A DNA stretch of 23,039 bases from Collodictyon triciliatum. Its lineage: Eukaryota; CRuMs. Made by a program: the position numbers and the translations under genes. Position 1 is the first letter of the stretch, and every line of letters begins with the position of its first letter. The notes under the pieces were generated by a model that was given only the letters and a program-made list of their open reading frames with translations, had not been told where the DNA came from and did no database searches. Positions 10,370 to 19,800 of the stretch are shown here, one piece after another. The DNA is taken from assembly GCA_043381765.1 (NCBI GenBank), contig JBHJMP010000578.1:1-23039 (forward strand), written 5' to 3'.

Positions 10370-10920
10370 TCTATTATGGCTTCCTTTTCTAAAAGTACAG
10401 CACGCGTGAGGAAACGAGGTCATTTCAGCCAACCCCCGACCCAAGGCAAAGGCTGTTGTGTCGAAACATCTCGTGTCTTCGTCACGCAATGGTTTTGCTG
10501 CTGGTTTGCGGGATTGTGATCCAGTTTTTGGTTTCTGTGCTTCAGCAGAAGAAATTTTCAATGAGTATGTCTGTATTTGCTTTACTAATCTGGGATATAT
10601 AATCATTTTTGTATTGTGCTTTTAATTGTTTGACAATTACATCATATAATGACACATGTCTGTGGAGATAGTATATTTGAATAGGAATTATAATGGAAAT
10701 CACACAAACTATCAACGCTGAATTACTTCTATTCCATGCGCATCACAGTGATTGTTTCTGGCAGCCCACATATCGATCACATCAACCACAGCCGATTTGA
10801 TCAGCAAGAAACCCACACAATAACCAAACCCGCAACACTTTGCCGAGAGCGCAGCCAAAGGAACGCAGGAAGAGCCAAACAGGACGCCACACAAGAGCAA
10901 AACAGAGTAAGCATCCCAGA
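10370..10920. promoter_or_regulatory. Divergent intergenic region, uS17m / RRP15
   Basis: About 550 bases between two head-to-head genes, so it should hold both promoters. The uS17m frame is open back to 10606. The RRP15 frame is open back to about 10840, but its first ATG is 10921. I see no clear TATA box or shared element. Confidence 0.5.
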
Positions 10921-13098
10921 ATGTCTCCAAAACCGATGACCGAGAAAATGAGGAAGCGAAAAGCTCAACAACTGTTTGACTCTGAGTCTGTTGAGGCCGA
11001 ATCTGCAAGAACGCCCACAAAAGTCCAAGTTACGCCAAAGCAGATGAAAAAAGCGGCCTTGGTGGAAAGTGAATCTGTAGAGGAAGACGAGGTAGAAGTT
11101 CTTGAAGGTGTACAAGATCCTGACTTGAGTGTTGAAGTGATCGAAGAGGATGTGGATAATGAAGAAGACGGAGAAGAGGATGTTGAAGATGAAGAAGACG
11201 GAGAAGAAGACGGAGAAGAAGACGGAGAAGAAGACGGAGAAGAAGACGGAGAAGAAGACGGAGAAGAAGACGGAGAAGAAGACGAAGAGGATGGCGACGG
11301 AGAAGAAGACGGAGAAGAAGACGAAGAGGATGGCGACGGAGAATTGGACTCAGACTTAGAGGATGACGAAGATGAAGAGAGCGAGGCTGATGTGGAAAAA
11401 GAGACCCAAGAAGAGAAAGGTACAAATGTATTATATAGGTGAATGCAGCCATAAGAATGACAAAGAGATAACAGAAACAGGAAAGATTTGCTGAAATGCT
11501 TTCTTTTTCTAATGCATAAGATAAATCTGCGCGGCCTGGTGCTTTGGGGTTCTCTGGAGTTTTGGACAAGCTTCTCAAGCAAGAGGTCAAAGAAAAGGTA
11601 ACAAAATTATGACAGAAAATGAAAAAAAGCGGTTGTTTATCACCTGGTGTTTTCTGTTTTAAAGTGCTTAATCGCCGCATCTTGTTTAAATAAGTCTTGC
11701 AAATTTTTTATCTTGACCTTATGCAGTCGAGTGTTTAAGGCACTTGATTATTAAGTGAATACCTTCTATGAGGAGTGCCTCAGAAAAAGAAAGTAGAAGG
11801 GACAACCCCAGGGATTAAAGCTAATTTATTAAAATTTTATATCATTCTCTTGAAAATCTAGGCAAATCCAATCCTGTCCAAGAGGCCATCCATTTCAACA
11901 GATATCGAGAAGGAAAAGGAGTCTAATCTGACAAACGAAGCTATAAAAGAAACCAAGAAAGAGAGGTTCATTCATTTACTTTGTTCATTTCCCACATGAT
12001 TGAGTACCATGATAGTTGGATTTGAAAGAAAATGATTTGTAATTTGCCTCCACAACAACACAACACAGCACACCATACCAAAAAATCATCAAGACATAGC
12101 ACAACAAAGTAAAACAATCAATATTGATGCAATAATTGTATTAATACCAACAATCGACCCAAAATAAAAGGATGCATAAGGGCCATGTTGTAATTGAGTT
12201 CCTTGGCGGTGAAGCCGAAAAACGATTACTAAGGATTGCCACTAAAGGAGGTTCGTTTCTTGTGTTTGTGACATGACACAAAACGCCATCTGAAAAAGGC
12301 TCCGTAATCTACCCAAGAATCATCCACTCCAATGGATATTTCCCTTTTCTTTCCCTTCATATATCTTTTCATCAACAATCTAAAAAAAATATTATCTCTA
12401 CACTGTACAGTTGTGAAGCTCTTCAACGCTGTCAACAAACACCAAAAATCGTTTGGGAAGGGCTCTGAGGCCGCCACATTGACAAAGAAACGTAAAAAGA
12501 AAGAAAAAAAGAAAGAAAAAAAGAAAGAAAAAAAGAAAGAAAAAAAGAAAGAAAAAAAGAAAGAAAAAAAGAAAGAAAAAAAGAAAGAAAAAAAGAAAGG
12601 AAAAAACAAAAAACAAGAACAGGAATATCAAATACAGAACATCAAAAGATAACATTTTAAAAGCACAATATGTAGTAGTGCTTAAGTATAGAATGAATCA
12701 ATAGCAGAAGATATTATGTCATGATAAGCTTCACAACATGCATATGGCCACTATGCGGGTATTAATGGATGGTTTCTCGTCTAGCGGGAGAACTATCAAA
12801 GGACAATTTCCTAAAATTACTAAAGGAAACACCAACGACCATCAACAGGCCATCGCACGACACACAGTCGCTCTCTCAGGTATTTGCGTTAAAGATAAAC
12901 AAGGTTGCACTCATTTCTATCAAATTCACGACCTGAACAACACAGCAAGGAAGCAGTCAAGCTGTATCAAAATGGGAGGTACTTCGTGACGATTATGCCA
13001 CTCGCCCAGGCACTAAACTGTCAGACAAAGCCACAAAGTCGGGTTCCATAAAAAAGGCTGCCCCAAGCGAAGAAGATGTCTCATTCGCCTTTCCGTAG
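10921..13098 (+). CDS. RRP15: RRP15-like ribosomal RNA processing protein
   Basis: Nucleolar factor for 60S subunit maturation. Exons: 10921-11419, 11521-11597, 11862-11965, 12171-12250, 12411-12491, about 12708-12879, 12950-13098. Exon 1 encodes a basic start and a long acidic tract dominated by repeated GEED units. Exon 2 has PGALGFSGVLDKLLKQEVKEK (shortened: GALGFSGVLDKLL). The conserved core spans exons 4-5: EAEKRLLRIATKG then VVKLFNAVNKHQKSF (human ETERNLQRIATRG, VVQLFNAVQKHQK). Exon 6 has ATMRVLMDG, and exon 7 has KWEVLRDDYATRPG (human WTILRDDF). Exon 5 must end before the Lys/Glu repeat, because reading on through it hits TAA at 12650 and loses the conserved C-terminus. The only GT is at 12492, which leaves phase 1, while every usable exon 6 acceptor is phase 0. 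So one base is unaccounted for. Confidence 0.88.
11161..11345 (+). repeat. Coding minisatellite (GAAGAAGACGGA)n in RRP15
   Basis: A 12-base unit translating to EEDG/GEED is repeated about ten times in RRP15 exon 1. A longer nested block (GEEDEEDGD) is duplicated within it. The unit is a multiple of three, so copy-number changes keep the frame. Acidic tracts are common in RRP15 proteins; near-identical DNA units point to recent expansion. Confidence 0.85.
12494..12610. repeat. Purine microsatellite (AAAGAAAAAAAG)n in RRP15 intron 5
   Basis: About nine copies of a 12-base A/G unit follow directly after the inferred donor GTAAAAAG at 12492. In the exon 5 frame it would read as KKKE repeats, so the repeat is a continuation of codable sequence past the splice site. 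Confidence 0.75.
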
Positions 13099-13298
13099 AA
13101 AACATTTCTTTGGAAATAATAAAATATTGCGATACCACATCCTTTTGAATTATAAACCAGCCAGGGATATTTCCGTCCTCCTTTTCTTTAAAGTGATTTA
13201 ATCTGGGTCTTTGGCCGGGGTCAGACTCTTTTGCTTTTTTCTTCTTCTCTTTGATGCCGGGTTGGTTTCAATTATCTGGACTGGGGATATCCTCTTGC
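13099..13298. other. Convergent spacer between RRP15 and SmF
   Basis: About 200 bases between two converging stop codons. It contains an AATAAA-like stretch (13118-13124, aataata/aataaaat) soon after the RRP15 stop, which could serve polyadenylation. Nothing else is apparent. Confidence 0.4.
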
Positions 13299-13953
13299 TT
13301 AATCATCCTCGGGAACCCCGCGAATATACAGGACGTTGTTACATCTAATATTTCATTTCGTTAATCCCGATGCTTGAAGACATGTTATATTTTTCATGGT
13401 TCAAATAAGGAATTCTAACAGGAAGAATCTACAGGATACAAAAGAAAGTAAAGAAATGAAGAAAAGAAACCTGATCAAGGTTTCTCCGAGATTTCCGGCG
13501 AACGTGCCGTCGATGAACTCCTCAGTGTTGCCCAACTACAGGAAGTGTTTCGTGTATATATCATGAATCCGTGAATATACATAAAGATGAGGTAGACTAC
13601 TCAAAGTCGAGGCGCTGTTTTGTTACCTGCAGATTCATGTATGCATCACAGGACAGCAAATATCCCTTGTACTCCATCCCCCACTTGAGCTTTACAATGA
13701 CTGGCTTGCTGACAAGCGAGTTGAGGTAGGGCCTTGGGTTGGGTGGTTGGGACTAATGTTACGGGCAGAGAGCAAGGGAAAGAAAAAATAAAGCACTTCT
13801 GAGTATTAATTCAAAATATTATTTGTCTCAAAGTTAGGTCAGTTGCGGTTGTATTTTTTTTTCTTTTCTAAAATACAGTATTGTCGAACGATCGGAATAT
13901 GTGACCAGTGCATGTGAGCGAATGGGAGGCATTATCAAGTAGAGGCTTACCAT
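13299..13953 (-). CDS. SNRPF: Sm protein F (core snRNP protein)
   Basis: One of the seven Sm proteins of the ring on U1, U2, U4 and U5 snRNAs. Exons: 13953-13951 (ATG only), 13752-13627, 13535-13471, 13344-13299. The total is 240 nt (79 aa; human SmF is 86). The product starts M then [18 protein letters not shown]. Sm1 is [20 protein letters not shown] (human [20 protein letters not shown]), then [18 protein letters not shown]. Sm2 is CNNVLYIRG, ending VPEDD. The ATG sits directly against a GTAAGC donor. The open frame upstream of it has no other ATG that I can see, and starting here reproduces the family N-terminus. The acidic tail of animal SmF is reduced to EDD. Confidence 0.94.
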
Positions 13954-14460
13954 GACTTGCTTTTGGGCTTCAGATCCGGCCACAAAGAGTTGCGATGGAT
14001 GCGTAAAGAGTGCATATTTTAGTATTTGCGGTTGAGAAGGTGGACTCTCTCTGGGTATATTGCGATGAGTTCATCAGGCGCGAGCAGACCAGACTGCGGT
14101 TGGTGGCGCACTCAGCGATCACTGACCAAGCCCCTAACAGAGAGAATTGCGGCGCGGCCTCCACAGCCACTGACTGTTGGACTCTGTGTGAATCTTCCAA
14201 TATCATATGACTGTTCACTTGTCTGTTTGGAAAAACATGGGCTCGATGGCACGATACCCCAAAACCGGGAAATTTCCACATATAGGAATCGGAGATTATG
14301 ATCAGATCAAATCAGATCAAATCAATCAGAGCCACAAAAGATACCGAGCGCTGCAAAGGAGGCAGGTAGGGTGTTGTTGGTTCTGTGGTATGAATCGAAG
14401 GATAAGACGAGAGTCTTCTAGTTGATTAAATTGTCGAATCGCAGTAAAGCAGAGTCGTTG
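13954..14460. promoter_or_regulatory. Divergent intergenic region, SmF / NSRP1
   Basis: About 500 bases between two head-to-head splicing genes, presumably holding both promoters and 5' UTRs. A short imperfect direct repeat of gatcaaatca lies at about 14300-14325. Open frames here (for example 14026-14301) look like chance, since they lack family motifs. Confidence 0.5.
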
Positions 14461-16110
14461 ATGGGCGAGAGAAAGCCTTACGGGCTGCTCCTTTCGTCAG
14501 GGAAGACTAGCGAAGCCAAAGCGCCCTGGGCATCTTCGGGACTTTTTCAACGAAGATGATGAAGAGGATGTGAGCGAAACATTACTTCGCGAGTCAGCAA
14601 AGAACCGCGTATTGGAAATGGTAGGCTCTGACTCTTTGTCTTTTTTTTCCATTTTTTTAATATTTTAAACGATATATGTAAAGAAGGTCTCATAAAATAC
14701 CATTTTATGAATTTACTCTGCATATGCGCCAGTCTTTACATAGCAAAATGATACACAGCTGAATCTCGTTCAAATCAAAAGATTAAGTGCTTATCAATCG
14801 GGTGTATAGCAAAGGAGAGAGGAAGAAAAGGCCAAGGCACAGGATGACATATATGATTATGATGGCGTCTACGACTCCATGAAGAAGGCCAAGGAAGAGA
14901 CCTTAGCCAAGAAGGAAGTGACAGTTGTTAAGGTTTGTTGAGGTGGTTCTCCTCTATCATTAAATGATTCATTCAATCACGATATTCATGAAAGAAAGAA
15001 AAACAGGTTTAGTTTTCTTTCAAGTGCACATCATTAACCCCACAGGGATTGGTCTCATTCTTTTTCATTTACTAAGTAGCATATTAATTGCCAGTCGCAG
15101 ATATGATAAGTAATTCTTATTGCCCAACTCCTTTTTCTAGTCAAAATGGATCAACACCCTGAAGCAAAACGCTGAGCTAAAAAAGAAGGAATTCGAAAGG
15201 TCCTTGAATAGAATTGCTATTCGCGAGCAAGAAAAAGAAGACCATCTATACGAGGGAAAAGAATAATTTTTGTTACCTCAGCGTAGGCCACCTCATTGAT
15301 TTTAATATTTTTTCCCTTCATTTGACAATTAAATAAAAATGATTGATATTCGAATAGAGATGGCAATTGATATAAACTTATTATCTTATATTATCTCCTA
15401 GGTACAAACAAAAGCTTATCGAGGAAAAAAAATGGCAAGAGGAACAGGTAACTAGTTGACCTCTTTTTGGCAATAGTCCTACCCCAAATAAATAATTATA
15501 AACAAATATGGTCTTCCTACGCAGTTTATGCTGGGATAAAAATATAATTATCATCCTAAGCCACTGATATTCTGATACTAGTGCTTACCACTAAAACATG
15601 TAACATTCTTATTTTACAATCTTATATTTGCAGGCCAAGATAGCTGCGGAGGAAGAGAGGGAGGACGTTCGAAAGAAATCAGATCTAATGGATTTGTATA
15701 GGCATATGTACTTTTCGATGGAAAATCGCGACCAGGGTCTTGAAGAAAATGGCACTGTGACGAAGAAAGAGGGCTCTAAAGAAGACCGCCTGAGTATGAG
15801 CGAATCTGACGAGGCTCGAATCTCCAAAGAAAAGGAACTCGCTCAAAAAATACTTGAAGAAAAAAAGGAAAGAGAAAACCAAGAGTTGAAACGGAAGATT
15901 GATGACGAAGCTCCACTCAAGCCCACCGACAACGAATTGAAAGAACCAGAGCCAAAGGCAATAGCACCAGCATCAGAAACGCAAGCAACAACTACACACG
16001 CCGAAATGGCCGAGAAGGTCCAGAAAACTCTCGACAAGGAATCTATTAATGCAGCAAGAGAGCGTTACCTGGCTCGAAAGCTATCTCGACAACAGTCAGC
16101 GACATCATGA
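14461..16110 (+). CDS. NSRP1: NSRP1-like nuclear speckle splicing regulator (two apparent frameshifts)
   Basis: NSRP1/CCDC55 proteins are coiled-coil nuclear speckle factors that influence splice-site choice. Exons: 14461-14620, 14810-14932, 15141-15282, 15402-15447, 15634-16110. Motifs in order: KPYGLLLSSGK (human YGLILPKK); FNEDDEEDVSETLLRESAKN; DIYDYDGVYDSMKKAKEE (human VYEYDSIYDEM); SKWINTLKQNAELKKKEFE; FVTSA then YKQKLIEEKKWQEEQ (human FVTSAYKKKL); LMDLYRHMYF; and C-terminal ARERYLARKLSRQ (human ARDRYLARQMARV). Exon 1 carries one base too many between GLF and FNEDD, at TTTTT (about 14549-14553). Exon 3 lacks one base between HLYEGK and FVTSA, near AAAA (about 15257-15260). As written, exon 3 runs into TAA. 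With both runs adjusted all phases close (315 aa), so I treat the gene as intact. Confidence 0.88.
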
Positions 16111-16844
16111 TACGTCGTCCCATAAAAAGTTGCGATTCTATACCTCGAGCAAGATTTGCAGGAAGTGTTTTAGAGCTCCATATCTTGCGTCCTCTATGCA
16201 TTAATCGTCCAGGCGTGCTACCCACACTGTCTTATATTCCCGATGCCTTTCCATTCTCACACATTTTCGTATAAAAGCACATACATTATTCGTAAAGACT
16301 TCGCCAAAGTAAACAAGGACAGTGGAAATGCTAGTAAAATTATTTTCCACAAACGCAGGACGATTCCCATTGCTTTGAACAAACCAAACCAAAACTGGCT
16401 CTGTGATACCATTTTTGACCAAATATTCCCAAAACACTTGACTCATATATAAAGCAGGAATACACTTTAATCAAGGAAATTTTTCTTTTTCGTGATTCGG
16501 TGGATGCGGTTGTTGAAAGACGAAAGGATTCTTTGATCATTCTGACTCTCACGCGGCTGCAAAAGTCACGGGGTTTCGGCCAAAAGAGCAGGGTTGGTGC
16601 TTCACAGACAGAAATAAGACACACACACATTTTTTTTAATAGAACAAGTACAGGATAGTCCTGTTGCGTTACGCAGTAGTTGCTCACTAATCACACAACC
16701 GATCGCAACAGCTCTTGATTTGCGTTTTGTGGATCAGTACTTTTAATTGTCTCTTTTTTTTTTTTATGGAGAGAATCAATAGGCTGTGATCGAAACTCTC
16801 AGTTATACGTTTCTCTTAGATTTCCTTCAAAGTGTTCTGCCACG
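16111..16844. other. Spacer between NSRP1 and the LRR receptor gene
   Basis: About 730 bases. Apart from the uncertain minus-strand frame listed separately at 16201-16446, I see T-rich runs (16629-16638, 16751-16765) and no RNA gene or recognisable motif. The receptor promoter should lie in the right half. Confidence 0.45.
16201..16446 (-). CDS. Hypothetical small ORF (81 codons), uncertain
   Basis: Single open frame from ATG at 16446 to TAA at 16201, with a TTTATATAT sequence overlapping the start. The product (MSQVFWEYLVKNGI, later VYFGEVFTNNVCAFIRKCV) has ordinary amino-acid composition but matches nothing I know. No splice partners were found. It could be a small gene, a decayed exon or chance. 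Confidence 0.22.
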   Translation of the reverse strand: MSQVFWEYLVKNGITEPVLVWFVQSNGNRPAFVENNFTSISTVLVYFGEVFTNNVCAFIRKCVRMERHREYKTVWVARLDD

Positions 16845-19800
16845 ATGGGACTTTGGCATGTGTCTGTGCTCTCGTGCTTGCTGATAGCTGCCTGTTGTGT
16901 TGCTGGGAATATAAACAACCAACTCGCCCACAGGTGGGAATAGCAACCATACTGTGAGCAACTTTCAGGAACTCATTTTTACTAATTTATGTATTTGGCG
17001 CTCACCCGCAAGCGAGGCAGAACTATAAAAAGCTTTATTATATTTTTCTTACCTTTAAACCGTTATCGTTTCGTTGTCATCAATCGAATGAAAATGTAGT
17101 GAGGATCCACTCTGTGCGTTTTCCGAGCAAGAAATCAAACAGCTGGACCGCGAGGCTGCTATTAAGATTCTGCTTGACATTCGATCATATTTACCCTGTG
17201 CATACTCGTCTCGAAAAAAGACAGATAATGCAAGGTTAATCACCAAAGAGTCAGAGAGAGAAATACTCTGCGATATCCATGACAAATTCACCAATCGAAA
17301 TTCACCTTGGGTAAGAGATGGTTGGTGTAAGAATGTGAATGATGATTATTGCTCTTGGTATGGTGTAGAATGCAATGGTGCTGGGGTATGTGACTTCAGA
17401 TTGATTAGTGCCACAAGCCTTGAAACAACTTCTCCTTTCTTTTCATACTATTTTTCACTCTCTTCGGAATAATGGCCATCTATATGCATTTTTATACTGT
17501 AAATACAATTTCTTAACCTCTTAATATCAATATGAAAAAGTCTGTTGTGTCAATAACATTACGTGGAAACAATCTTGCTGGGGATGGAGAAAATCTGAGT
17601 TTATTCACCAAATTACCAAATATAGAGAAAGTTGTACTGCCAATAAACAACATATATGGTGATGATAGAGCTAGTCGAAAATTATTCAACCATGATTAAT
17701 CTTTGTTTATTTTTTTCTCAATCTTGCACACTAGTAATCCATGGATTTTACTTCTCATCCCAATCTGAAAATAGGTGCCATACCGGAAATGAGCCATCCT
17801 CTTTTACAACACGTTGATTTAGGAGATAATTGTCTCACATGTGCGTCATGTTTCCGATTTTTCTTTTAGTTAATTACACATAATTGCATCAACACAGCAA
17901 ATCTTTTATTTTTATTACATCTTATTTAGCAACTGTACCTATTCTCAATATGACAAGATTGGAAAATTTGATTTTGACGAACAACTACCTTACTGGTAAT
18001 TCTTATTCACATTTTCACTGCACTATGCATATGCTACTCAATTTTTAAATATAAGAATATTTTTCATGAATTCAGTATTCCTCTTTTCAAAATACCAGGG
18101 TATAATTTGGCCCTCGATACATGAAACTTGTAATGAGTTATCACGAAAATATACGCGATATTAAAGGTTTTACATAATGATTATCAATTCATAAAGGCAC
18201 CATAGACCACTTGCTCAGCATGGATATCATTGAACTAAATCTATCAGTCAATAGATTCTACGGTATTTTGTGATATATATAATTCATTTCAAGATTCTAT
18301 GATTTATACGAGGGGTAATGATATTTTGTATCTGCTGGTTGATGGTATGGCTACTACTAATTGTAAATCCAACAGGAAATATACCATATTTTCCATCGAA
18401 GCTGGAAAACTTAAACCTGCTGGATAATTATTTCAATGGTTTTAACATAACTGTTCATATCATATCATATCATATCATATCATATCATATCATATCATAT
18501 CATATCATATCATATCATATCATATCATATCATATCATATCATATCATATCATATCATATCATATCATATCATATNNNNNNNNNNNNNNNNNNNNNNNNN
18601 NNNNNNNNNNNNNNNNNNNNNNNNNNNNNNNNNNNNNNNNNNNNNNNNNNNNNNNNNNNNNNNNNNNNNNNNNNNATCATATCATATCATATCATATCAT
18701 ATCATATCATATCATATCATATCATATCATATCATATCATATCATATCATATCATATCATATCATATCATATCGCACACTTTTCCCGTTCATTTATATCT
18801 TCATTATTACGACCGTTTTGAATGAAGAAATATAGTTTCATAAGCTCAACTGGTACTAATTTCGGATAATGCAGGCACCGTCCCAAATTACCTGCCAGCT
18901 ACCATTAAGATTCTTCATATGTCTTATAACAATTTCATCGCAAGTGTGTGAAGGACATTATAAAATAATAACAGGGCATATAATTCCATTTATACTCTTA
19001 TATTTGTATATAACAACTGACAGATTAGCATGGACTGTTGCTGTACAATAGGTAATTTTATTTCTCACTGGAATTTGAATTATATTACGAAACTGGGATT
19101 ATCGAGCACTTATCTCAAAGGTATGCGGCATCCAAAACACTATATAAATGCCTTGTATTCAGTTATGTGCGTAAGGTGCGTTGTAAATGAAATTTTCACA
19201 TTAATATTTTGTTCATAAAGGAAAGATACCACCGTTTAAAGGTGCTGAGACAGTAGACATACTACTTGCTTTCAATCAATTAGAAGGTTGTCTAATACAT
19301 TTCATTGATAATAAACAATATTATGAGCATACTTTGAAAATAAATTTGAAAATACAGGAGAGATAAAAATGGACCAGATGAGTAACCTTGTAACACTGGA
19401 TTTGCAACACAATAACTTTACCGGGTCTCTGCCAGCAATTGAAAACCTTTCCATCATCACATACAGAGTAAACAAGAATGAATTCAACGGTACATTACCT
19501 TCTTTCCTATATTCGATTCAAAAAGCGGCGCATTAACCTTATAAAACATCGCATTCTGATCATTCCATAATCAAATAGTATTAATGATTACTTTATTACG
19601 ATGAACAGGAACCATACCAAGAATAAATGCACCCGAGCTAAGATATTTCGATGTATCACACAATCAACTTAGCGGTTAGTTGCATGTTTAATTGCGTCTT
19701 TCTATAAGTGGTATGAACAGTAGTAATGCAACGCACTCATATCAAATCCCAACCAAAAGGTAATCTGCCTGATCTATACCTACCGTCTTTGATTAGCCTT

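Noticed and set aside
10965-11680. Minus-strand Ser-rich and Leu/Arg-rich frames opposite RRP15 exon 1
   Set aside because: Mirror translations of the GAAGAAGACGGA coding repeat; no start context, splice logic or family match.
12812-12846. 34-base gap-like intron idea applied elsewhere: GTGAGT at 4845 to CCCAG at 4812 on the minus strand
   Set aside because: The signals look good, but 34 bases is far shorter than any other intron here. Joining exon 7 to 4654 instead keeps phase and reaches a sensible C-terminus.
13970-14301. Open frames between SmF and NSRP1 on both strands
   Set aside because: Overlapping frames of similar length on both strands without motifs; the region is better explained as a shared promoter and 5' UTRs.
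18318-18821. Open frame with poly-HIISY through the ATCAT repeat and the N gap
   Set aside because: A pentamer repeat keeps all frames regular. The supported splice sites at 18439 and 18875 place it in an intron.
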